Shown here piece after piece: positions 1 through 5,224 of a stretch of DNA of 8,856 nt. The stretch is from the NCBI GenBank assembly GCA_021787775.1, contig JAJYLK010000030.1:1-8856 (forward strand). The letters run 5' to 3'. A model generated the notes under the pieces. It was not told the origin of the DNA, did not search any database, and was given only the letters and a program-made list of their open reading frames with translations. Source of the DNA: Actinomycetes bacterium. Its GTDB lineage: Bacteria; Actinomycetota; Thermoleophilia; BMS3ABIN01. Position numbers and translations under genes: made by a program. Positions within the stretch are counted from its first letter, which is position 1, and each line of letters begins with the position of its first letter.

Positions 1-1
1 C

Positions 2-1588
2 TTTCTGCGGGCCAACACCCGTGCTCTCGCCGAGGTGGCCGATGCCGCCGAGGACATCGTCGCCGTGGTCGGCTTCCTGGACGCGCCCGGCGAGGTCTAT
101 AACGCCGCCGCGGTGATGAGCGGCGGTCAGGTGGCGGGCGTCTGCCACAAGATCCGCCTGCCCAACTACGGCGTTTTCGATGAATTCCGCTATTTCAGCG
201 CCGGCGGCCGGCCTCTGAATTTCACGATGGCCGGCTGCACCATCGGGCTTAATATCTGTGAAGACATCTGGTATCCCGACGAGCCCATCGGCGCCCAGGT
301 GGCCGCGGGGGCCGACCTCATCCTAAATGTCTCCTCGTCGCCGTACCGGGTCGGCCGCACCCGCACCCGCGAGGAGATGCTGGAGACGCGCGCCCGCGAT
401 TATCTCACGCCTGTGGCATATGTAAACATGGTTGGCGGCCAGGACGAGCTTATCTTCGACGGCAACAGCCTCGTCTATGACGAGCATGGGCGGCTGCTGG
501 CGCGCGGCAAGAGCATGGAAGAGGATCTGGTGCTCGTCGACATCGACCTGGACGAGGTGCGCGTCTCCCGCCAGCGCGACACCAGCGGTCGCCGCCAGGG
601 GATCGGGCAGCGGCATCCAGGTCCGGTAGATAAGCTCGTCATCGGACCATCCGGGGTACTGGCGGCTAGAACGGCGGCGCGCACCCCGGAGCACGCCGGT
701 CCGCATATGCCGCCGGCGCTGACCGGCATCGCGGAGGTCTATGATGCGCTTGTCCTCGGCGTGGGCGACTACGTGCGTAAAAATCGTTTCAGCCGTGTGC
801 TCATCGGGCTTTCCGGCGGAGTGGACTCTTCGCTGACGGCGGCGGTGGCAGTGGATGCCCTGGGCAAGCAGAACGTCGTCGGCGTCTCGATGCCGTCCCG
901 CTACACCTCCGACGGGACCCGCACTGACGCCGAGGTGCTGGCGCAGCGGCTGGAGATCGAATTCCGCACGGCGCCGATCGAGCCGGTCTTTACGGCTTTT
1001 CTGGATGACCTGGCGCCGCTGTTTGACGGCCGCGGCCCCGACGCCACCGAGGAGAATCTGCAGGCGCGCATCCGCGGCAACATCCTGATGGCGCTCTCCA
1101 ATAAATTCGGCTGGCTGGTGTTGACCACTGGTAATAAAAGCGAAACAAGTGTCGGCTACTCAACGCTCTACGGCGACATGGCCGGCGGCTTCGCGGTCAT
1201 CAAGGACGTGCCCAAGACGATGGTGTATGAACTCTGCCACTACCGCAACTCCCTGGGTGCGGAGATTATCCCCCAGAGCGTCATCGACCGTGAGCCCAGC
1301 GCCGAGCTGGCCGAGAACCAGAAGGATCAGGATACGTTGCCGCCCTACGAGGTGCTGGACCGCATCATCGCAGAGTATGTTGAGTACGACCGCAGCATCG
1401 AGGACATGGTCGCGGCCGGACTGGACGAGGAGATTGTCCGCCGGGTAATCCAAATGATCGACCGCAACGAATACAAGCGCCGCCAGGCCCCGCCCGGGAT
1501 CAAGATCACCTCACGCGCCTTCGGCAAGGACCGCCGCTTCCCGATCACCAACAGGTTCTGGACACCGGCAAAGCCGGAACGGGGGTAA
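2..1588 (+). CDS. nadE: Glutamine-dependent NAD+ synthetase, 3' part (5' end outside window)
   Basis: This enzyme makes NAD+ from deamido-NAD+, ATP and ammonia in the cytoplasm. Its N-terminal nitrilase-fold glutaminase domain releases the ammonia from glutamine. The frame is open from base 2 with no start, so roughly the first 60-70 residues are missing, including the usual first catalytic Glu of the nitrilase triad. Still visible are the triad Lys (HKIRLPNYGVFDE, Lys codon 149-151) and the nucleophile Cys (NICEDIW, codon 257-259). The synthetase half carries the ATP-pyrophosphatase P-loop SGGVDSS (812-832) and the family block TTGNKSETSVGYSTLYGDMAGG (about 1122-1190). It ends in TAA. The next gene starts 55 bases downstream on the same strand, so the two could share a transcript. 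Identity is secure. A GTG at 35 is internal to the conserved domain and is not the start. Confidence 0.95.
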   Translation, partial: FLRANTRALAEVADAAEDIVAVVGFLDAPGEVYNAAAVMSGGQVAGVCHKIRLPNYGVFDEFRYFSAGGRPLNFTMAGCTIGLNICEDIWYPDEPIGAQVAAGADLILNVSSSPYRVGRTRTREEMLETRARDYLTPVAYVNMVGGQDELIFDGNSLVYDEHGRLLARGKSMEEDLVLVDIDLDEVRVSRQRDTSGRRQGIGQRHPGPVDKLVIGPSGVLAARTAARTPEHAGPHMPPALTGIAEVYDALVLGVGDYVRKNRFSRVLIGLSGGVDSSLTAAVAVDALGKQNVVGVSMPSRYTSDGTRTDAEVLAQRLEIEFRTAPIEPVFTAFLDDLAPLFDGRGPDATEENLQARIRGNILMALSNKFGWLVLTTGNKSETSVGYSTLYGDMAGGFAVIKDVPKTMVYELCHYRNSLGAEIIPQSVIDREPSAELAENQKDQDTLPPYEVLDRIIAEYVEYDRSIEDMVAAGLDEEIVRRVIQMIDRNEYKRRQAPPGIKITSRAFGKDRRFPITNRFWTPAKPERG

Positions 1589-1633
1589 AATATTTCGATA
1601 GCCGTCTGGAAGCGTGTGGATCGGTTTAATCCT

Positions 1634-1638
1634 GGAGG
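1634..1638 (+). promoter_or_regulatory. Ribosome binding site that fixes the lipoprotein start
   Basis: A GGAGG core lies five bases before the TTG at 1644. The in-frame GTG at 1614 lies upstream of this site and would place the Shine-Dalgarno inside the coding region, so the TTG is the better start. Confidence 0.75.
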
Positions 1639-1643
1639 TCAAA

Positions 1644-2546
1644 TTGTTTAGGCGCAAGGCTGCGCTAATCTGGTGCTTCATATTCGGTATCGCCACGCTG
1701 TCAGCGCTCTGGGCAGGCTGTTCATCAGGTGGCAGTACCGGGTTAGAAACGGACGCCGCCGTCTTTACGCAGTCTGCGTCTGCCACCATAGGCGCGAGCA
1801 CGCCGGCTCCGGCTGAAGGTCAGCGCGGCGGGCCGGACGCTCCCGCCCCGGCAGCTTCAATCGAGCCTGCGGCCGGTTCGTACGCGCTCATCTACAACGG
1901 GCCGGTCGCCGCCAGCGGCAGCACGGAGGCGCTCGCTGACGTCGCGGCGCAGGCCGGCCTTCCGGTGCAGTACGTGTCGAACATCGAAGACCTGCAGCGC
2001 CTCCTTCCCGATGCGAAGGTGTTTATCATCGGCGGCACGCAGGACGATCTCAGCCCGCTGGTTGCCGCTTTCACGCCGGCGGCCACTGCTGCCCTGAAAG
2101 ACTATCTGCAAAACGGCGGCCGCTATCTGGGCATCTGCGGCGGCGGCTACATGGCGTCATCCGGATGGACTGAAGACGGGAAATCATTTGCTTCGCTGGG
2201 GATTATCCCCGCGGGATCAGGCAGCTATCTGGGGCAACCGGAGCCGCAGATCCTGCCGATCAACTGGCTTGGACAGACCCACCAGATGTATTATCAGGAC
2301 GGCCCGGTGTTTTACCTGAAGCCTGGCGCGGAGGATGTGCGCATCATCGCCCAGTACGCCAACGGTCAGGTGGCCGCTTTCTTGAGCGCCTATGGCCGGG
2401 GGAAGGTGGCGGTCTCCGGCCCGCACCCCGAAGCGCGCCAGACGTGGGTTTACGGCGAACCCAACGCTGACTCATGGACCCCGTCCACTCCCCTGGCGGT
2501 TGACCTGCTCAAGGAGTTGCTGTCAGGCAAGCCGATCAACCAGTGA
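1644..2546 (+). CDS. Lipoprotein with a class I glutamine-amidotransferase-like (BPL_N) domain
   Basis: This is a predicted 300-residue lipid-anchored surface protein. From the TTG start the N-terminus is MFRRK, then a hydrophobic stretch and the lipobox LWAGC, with the lipidated Cys at residue 26. A Ser/Ala/Pro-rich linker runs to about residue 70. The rest resembles the domain seen at the N-terminus of some biotin-protein ligases and in standalone secreted proteins: a strand ending in VFIIGGTQDDL, a nucleophile-elbow sequence GICGGGYMA (Cys165), and GPHPEA near the C-terminal end (His261, Glu263). Cys plus His-x-Glu is the class I amidotransferase arrangement, so the triad looks intact. The substrate is unknown, and being outside the membrane argues against classical glutamine-dependent biosynthesis. 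It follows nadE by 55 bases and may be co-transcribed; no functional link is evident. The domain family is fairly sure, the function is not. Confidence 0.8.
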   Translation: MFRRKAALIWCFIFGIATLSALWAGCSSGGSTGLETDAAVFTQSASATIGASTPAPAEGQRGGPDAPAPAASIEPAAGSYALIYNGPVAASGSTEALADVAAQAGLPVQYVSNIEDLQRLLPDAKVFIIGGTQDDLSPLVAAFTPAATAALKDYLQNGGRYLGICGGGYMASSGWTEDGKSFASLGIIPAGSGSYLGQPEPQILPINWLGQTHQMYYQDGPVFYLKPGAEDVRIIAQYANGQVAAFLSAYGRGKVAVSGPHPEARQTWVYGEPNADSWTPSTPLAVDLLKELLSGKPINQ

Positions 2547-2569
2547 TTTGACTTAAACAACACTGGTTG
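2537..2569. repeat. 9-bp perfect inverted repeat spanning the lipoprotein stop codon
   Basis: CAACCAGTG (2537-2545) and CACTGGTTG (2561-2569) are perfect complements around a 15-base AT-rich loop. The stop codon TGA (2544-2546) sits at the end of the left arm. No T-tract follows the right arm, so it is not a canonical intrinsic terminator. It could be a 3'-end stabilising hairpin or a weak bidirectional terminator. Confidence 0.5.
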
Positions 2570-2763
2570 TGATTCTGACTGGCGGTGTGGCGAAATCGTT
2601 TTCCGGGTAAGCAAAGAAACCCCAGCACCAGCGCTGCTCGGCTGAGCGGCACAGCTAAACGCTGGCCAGGCCGGGGAACGTGCGAAGACAGCCCTTGACA
2701 GCAATTGCATATCCCCAAAGGAGCACACTTTTCCAAGCCTCTATCTCCTGTCCCGGCGCATAT
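2570..2763. other. Intergenic stretch with no gene recognised
   Basis: No convincing coding frame is seen here on either strand; the short open frames lack ribosome binding sites and family-like sequence. There is a 7-bp hairpin (GCTGCTC 2633-2639 with GAGCGGC 2644-2650, one G-U pair, GGCT loop). A perfect TTGACA occurs at 2695-2700, but no acceptable -10 lies 16-18 bases downstream. A purine-rich AAAGGAG (2717-2723) has no start codon at a useful distance. Nothing further can be assigned. Confidence 0.5.
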
Positions 2764-2792
2764 TTGCCACCCACACCCATCTCCGCTATACT
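2764..2792 (+). promoter_or_regulatory. Sigma-70-type promoter of the infC operon
   Basis: TTGCCA (2764-2769) matches the -35 consensus TTGACA at 5 of 6 bases. TATACT (2787-2792) matches TATAAT at 5 of 6. The spacer is exactly 17 bases. Transcription is expected to begin at about 2799-2800, giving an infC leader of roughly 275 bases. It is the best promoter match seen in the window, and its position upstream of the long structured leader and the operon supports its use. Confidence 0.75.
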
Positions 2793-2934
2793 TTCACCCG
2801 TGAATAAAGCAGAAGCACCCGCTTCTCACCTGCCGGCAACGGCGCGGCTTCAGGCCGCACTCTGATGAGAGCTTGCAGGTTACGCCATATGTCAGCGGCT
2901 GGGCGGTCCGCCCATGCGTGAGCCTGATTACGCG

Positions 2935-2960
2935 AGGGTGCTTTTGGGTACCCTTTTTTT
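2935..2960 (+). terminator. Intrinsic terminator inside the infC leader
   Basis: AGGGTGC (2935-2941) pairs with GTACCCT (2948-2954), seven pairs including one G-U, around the loop TTTTGG. It is followed directly by an uninterrupted T-tract (2954-2960). It lies about 135 bases after the predicted transcription start and about 115 bases before infC. That position fits an attenuator rather than the end of the lipoprotein transcript, although it could also stop read-through from upstream. Confidence 0.8.
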
Positions 2961-3011
2961 GTGCGCGGATTCAGTGAAGCCGCCGGTGCATCCGAGAATG
3001 ACATCAACGGT

Positions 3012-3052
3012 CGGCATTATGCCGTGGATCAAAAGGACGGCATTGCGCCGTC
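3012..3052 (+). promoter_or_regulatory. Two tandem hairpins just upstream of the infC ribosome binding site
   Basis: CGGCA/TGCCG with loop TTA (3012-3024) is followed by GACGGC/GCCGTC with loop ATTGC (3036-3052). Both share the string CGGCATT on the 5' arm and loop. The second ends about ten bases before the Shine-Dalgarno, so the pair could influence initiation or bind a regulator. The role is unproven. Confidence 0.45.
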
Positions 3053-3062
3053 AAATACATGC

Positions 3063-3075
3063 AGGAGAGGAGGTG
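3063..3075 (+). promoter_or_regulatory. Ribosome binding site that fixes the infC start
   Basis: A purine-rich AGGAGAGGAGGTG lies directly before the TTG at 3077. The distal AGGAG (3063-3067) leaves nine bases to the TTG, a normal spacing; the proximal AGGAGG leaves only three. The in-frame ATG at 3059 lies before this site and has no Shine-Dalgarno of its own. Confidence 0.65.
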
Positions 3076-3076
3076 T

Positions 3077-3613
3077 TTGCCGGTCGCACATTATAAAGCC
3101 CGGGTCAGGGATCTGACCCGGATAAATGAAGCCATCAGGGTTGACAAGGTACGGCTGATCGGGCCGGACGGAGAGCAGATCGGGATCAAGAGCCGTCAGG
3201 ATGCGCTCGATTTCGCCGTATCGAGGAACCTTGACCTGGTTGAGGTCGCACCTGAAGCCGACCCTCCTGTCTGCCGGGTGCTCGACTATGGCAAGTACAA
3301 GTACGAACAGGAGCAGAAGGCCAAGCAGGCGCGGAAGCACCAGTCCACCATAGTCGTGAAGGAAATCAAGCTGCGTCCCAAAATCGGCGTGCACGATTAC
3401 GAGACCAAGAAGGGGCACGTGGTGCGGTTTCTGAACAACAAGGACAAGGTCAAGGTGACGATCATGTTTCGGGGGCGTGAGGTGGTCCATCCCAGCAAGG
3501 GAGAGGAGCTCCTCCGGCGCCTCGCCGACGATGTGGCCGAACTGGGAGTGATTGAATCGCAGCCCAACCTCGACGGCAGGAACATGATCATGGTGTTAGC
3601 CCCTGTAAAATAA
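3077..3613 (+). CDS. infC: Translation initiation factor IF-3
   Basis: IF3 binds the 30S subunit, keeps it apart from 50S and proofreads the initiator tRNA-start codon pairing. From the TTG start the product is 178 residues, within the normal range. The N-terminal domain (about residues 14-75) starts at [20 protein letters not shown]. The family signature [15 protein letters not shown] follows and runs into the charged linker helix. The C-terminal 30S-binding domain (about 90-178) carries [18 protein letters not shown] and [18 protein letters not shown]. The TTG start is chosen because the strong Shine-Dalgarno lies within any longer frame. Non-AUG starts are typical of infC in other bacteria and underlie IF3 autoregulation there. 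It is the first gene of the operon, downstream of the attenuator-like leader. Identity is certain; the exact start is less so, with ATG 3059 as the alternative. Confidence 0.95.
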   Translation: MPVAHYKARVRDLTRINEAIRVDKVRLIGPDGEQIGIKSRQDALDFAVSRNLDLVEVAPEADPPVCRVLDYGKYKYEQEQKAKQARKHQSTIVVKEIKLRPKIGVHDYETKKGHVVRFLNNKDKVKVTIMFRGREVVHPSKGEELLRRLADDVAELGVIESQPNLDGRNMIMVLAPVK

Positions 3614-3645
3614 TTGACATTACATTGCAGCGATAAGTCAAGCAC

Positions 3646-3705
3646 GCCGGTTGCGCATGGTTGCGCGCAGGCCGGCTGGCAAAACCCTTCAAGCCGAAAG
3701 GAAGG
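3646..3705 (+). promoter_or_regulatory. Stable hairpin plus ribosome-site-masking stem in the infC-rpmI gap
   Basis: A long hairpin forms from GCCGG (3646-3650) with CCGGC (3672-3676), continued by TGCGC (3652-3656) with GCGCA (3665-3669). It has a U-G pair and a bulge between the helices and an eight-base loop. A second stem pairs CCTTC (3686-3690) with GAAGG (3701-3705), which covers the Shine-Dalgarno of rpmI. In E. coli, L20 blocks rpmI translation by binding RNA structures in this same intergenic position. An equivalent operator here is inferred from location and structure only. Confidence 0.45.
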
Positions 3706-3708
3706 CAT

Positions 3709-3906
3709 ATGCCCAAGATGAAGACTCATCGCGGCGCCGCCAAGCGTTTCCGGTTCACTTCCGGAGGCAAACTGTTGCGCCGCCGTGGCTACAAGAGCCA
3801 TATCCTGGAAAAGAAAAGCCCCAAGCGGAAGCGCGGTTTCCGCAAGAACGTCGAGATGGCTTCCGGCGATGTCCGGAACGCCAAGCGGATGCTGGGCAAG
3901 AGGTAG
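3709..3906 (+). CDS. rpmI: 50S ribosomal protein L35 (bL35)
   Basis: A small, very basic 65-residue protein of the large ribosomal subunit, at the usual length for the family. The sequence opens with [17 protein letters not shown], the L35 hallmark, and continues with [27 protein letters not shown] and a MLGKR end. The ATG at 3709 is preceded by AAAGGAAGG (3697-3705). Longer in-frame starts near 3661 would add an unrelated N-terminus and cross the upstream hairpin, so they are rejected. It lies between infC and rplT, the conserved order. It ends in TAG, 15 bases before rplT. Confidence 0.97.
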   Translation: MPKMKTHRGAAKRFRFTSGGKLLRRRGYKSHILEKKSPKRKRGFRKNVEMASGDVRNAKRMLGKR

Positions 3907-3921
3907 AGGAGTCGATCAGCC

Positions 3922-4281
3922 ATGCCAAGAGTCAAGAGAAGCGTCCACGCCCGCAAGAAGAGGCGCAAGGTCCTCGACCAGGCCAGCGGGTACCGGGGCA
4001 CCAAGAATTCCAGTTATAAGCGCGCCAAGGAGCAGGTCAGCCGTTCGCTGATGTACGCCTTCCGTGACCGGCGCGTGCGCAAGCGCGATTTTCGCCGCCT
4101 GTGGATCACCAGAATCAACGCTGGCGCCCGTCAGAACGGCATGTCGTACAACCAGTTCATGCACGGGCTCAAGCAGGCGCAGATCGACCTGAACCGCCGC
4201 ACGCTGGCGGATCTGGCGGTCAGCGATCCGGAGATGTTCTCCAGCCTGGCCGAGCAGGCCAGGTCGGCCCTGTCGGCCTGA
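3922..4281 (+). CDS. rplT: 50S ribosomal protein L20 (bL20)
   Basis: L20 is an early-assembly 23S rRNA binding protein and, in E. coli and B. subtilis, the autogenous repressor of this operon. The product is 119 residues, the standard length. The basic N-terminal extension MPRVKRSVHARKKRRKVLDQASGYRG is followed by KEQVSRSLMYAFRDRRVRKRDFRRLWITRINAGAR, then NGMSYNQFMHGLKQAQIDLNRRTLADLA, all diagnostic. An AGAGGAG (3905-3911) overlaps the rpmI stop and precedes the ATG by ten bases, so L35 and L20 may be translationally coupled. L20 is the prime candidate ligand for the structured RNA in the infC leader and the infC-rpmI gap. Confidence 0.98.
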   Translation: MPRVKRSVHARKKRRKVLDQASGYRGTKNSSYKRAKEQVSRSLMYAFRDRRVRKRDFRRLWITRINAGARQNGMSYNQFMHGLKQAQIDLNRRTLADLAVSDPEMFSSLAEQARSALSA

Positions 4282-4316
4282 GGCCGGCGGTTACAGGCAA
4301 GCTCCAAGCTAACGGG

Positions 4317-5210
4317 GTGAAACCAAAACGGATCACCAGTCACAGTAACATCGCCGTCAAGGAAGCGGCCCGGCTGAAGCGGAAACGCAACCGCTATGCC
4401 GTGCGGCTTTTCCTGGCGGAAGGCGAAGACCTGCTGGATGCGGCGCTCAGGCGCGTGATCATGCCCCGGCAGGTTTTTGTGCTGGAGGGGCATGAGGGGC
4501 CCGCCGGCAAGGCTTTGGCCAAGGCGCAGGCGTCAAGCGACGAGTCCCGGCGGGGCAGGCGGCCGCGGGCCGAGGCGCCGGAATTTTATGCCGTCAACCA
4601 GACGGTGATGGCGAAGCTCTCGGAGCTGGGCAGCGGCTCGCGCGTGATATCCGTGTTCGCGCTCCAGGAGCCGCGCCTGCCGGACGCGCTGCCGGCCGCC
4701 GTGGGTGCGGGCGGTTCGGCGGGAGAGGAAACCGCTGCGGGCCCGTTGGTCTTTCTGGCCGGTGCGGGCGACCCCGGCAACGTCGGGACTGCGATCCGCT
4801 CGGCAGCCGCGCTCGGCGCCGGCGGCGTGGTTCTGGATCCGGAGACCGCAGATCCCTACAGTCCCAAAGCGCTGCGCGCCACGATGGGGTCGGTGTTCAA
4901 CATGCCGGTATATCTGAACGTGGCCGCCGGCGAGCTTGTCGCCTGGGCCGTGGGTCTGGGCCTGAAGATCGTGGCCGCCGACGCGCACCGGGGCATGGCG
5001 CCCTGGGAGGCCGACCTGAGCGGCGGCTTCGTGCTGGCGCTGGGCGCCGAACGCGGCGGTTTATCCGGTCGGCTGAAAGCGGCGGCGCAGGAGATCGTAC
5101 GCATCCCGCAAGGCGAAGCGGCCGAATCGGTCAATGTGGCGCAGGCGGGTTCGATCCTGCTTTATGAGGCGCTCAGGCAGCGAGAGGCGCTCAGGCAGCG
5201 AAAGTGTTAG
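4317..5210 (+). CDS. SpoU/TrmH-family RNA 2'-O-methyltransferase
   Basis: A predicted S-adenosylmethionine-dependent ribose methyltransferase of the knotted SPOUT fold, acting on rRNA or tRNA; the target base cannot be read from the sequence. From GTG 4317 the product is 297 residues. The N-terminal substrate-binding domain begins ITSHSNIAVKEAARLKRKRNRYAVRLFLAEGEDLL. The catalytic domain shows motif 1 DPGNVGTAIRSAAALG (from residue 152), motif 2 LGAERGGLS (242-250) and motif 3 IPQGEAAESVNVAQAGSILLYEAL (from 263, conserved Asn273). A Ser/Arg-rich stretch (SSDESRRGRRPRAE) interrupts the N-terminal domain. The frame stays open back to 4101 inside rplT, but that part overlaps a certain gene out of frame, so GTG 4317 is chosen despite only a weak upstream ACGGGG. 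The C-terminus contains a tandem duplication. Genes of this family occupy this slot between rplT and pheS in Actinobacteria. Confidence 0.88.
   Translation: MKPKRITSHSNIAVKEAARLKRKRNRYAVRLFLAEGEDLLDAALRRVIMPRQVFVLEGHEGPAGKALAKAQASSDESRRGRRPRAEAPEFYAVNQTVMAKLSELGSGSRVISVFALQEPRLPDALPAAVGAGGSAGEETAAGPLVFLAGAGDPGNVGTAIRSAAALGAGGVVLDPETADPYSPKALRATMGSVFNMPVYLNVAAGELVAWAVGLGLKIVAADAHRGMAPWEADLSGGFVLALGAERGGLSGRLKAAAQEIVRIPQGEAAESVNVAQAGSILLYEALRQREALRQRKC
5166..5201 (+). repeat. 18-bp perfect tandem duplication at the methyltransferase C-terminus
   Basis: The 18-base unit GAGGCGCTCAGGCAGCGA occurs at 5166-5183 and again without change at 5184-5201. It adds in frame a second copy of Glu-Ala-Leu-Arg-Gln-Arg just before the terminal Lys-Cys and stop. 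Perfect identity suggests a recent slippage event. The conserved motifs end before it. Confidence 0.9.
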
Positions 5211-5224
5211 AGTTTCATCGATTT

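Larger units (their letters stand above)
2799..3076 (+). promoter_or_regulatory. Structured 5' leader of the infC operon, candidate transcription attenuator
   Basis: Successive helices can be drawn by eye. The first is hairpin AGAAGC/GCTTCT with loop ACCC (2811-2826). Next is a closing stem ACCTGC/GCAGGT (2828-2833 with 2875-2880) around hairpins at 2844-2858 (GCGGC/GCCGC) and 2860-2871 (CTCT/AGAG). A GCAA-tetraloop hairpin at 2832-2843 competes with the inner two pairs of the closing stem. Then come GGGCG/CGCCC (2901-2913) and the terminator (2935-2960). Bases 2810-2820 are complementary over 11 bp (one G-U) to 2936-2946, which is the terminator 5' arm and loop, so an antiterminator is possible. 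In Bacillus subtilis, L20 represses the homologous operon through leader termination. A similar role here is inferred; I do not recognise this as a known L20 leader, and no T-box signature was seen. Confidence 0.6.

Noticed and set aside
1565..1591. CCGGC-AAA-GCCGG hairpin at the nadE 3' end as a terminator, with TAAAAT as a promoter -10
   Set aside because: There is no T-tract after the hairpin, and no -35 at the right distance from TAAAAT.
2695..2700. Perfect TTGACA as a second infC promoter
   Set aside because: No -10-like hexamer at 16-18 bases; the promoter at 2764-2792 is much better.
2799..3076. T-box or phenylalanine leader-peptide control of the operon
   Set aside because: No T-box motif (AGGGTGGNACCGCG-like) was found, and the short upstream frames have no run of Phe codons.
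3614..3642. TTGACA directly after infC as an internal promoter for rpmI
   Set aside because: The nearest AT-rich hexamers leave spacers of 12-14 bases, too short for a sigma-70 promoter.
4101..4316. N-terminal extension of the methyltransferase frame into rplT
   Set aside because: This segment is out of frame with rplT, which is certain; family homology starts only after GTG 4317.
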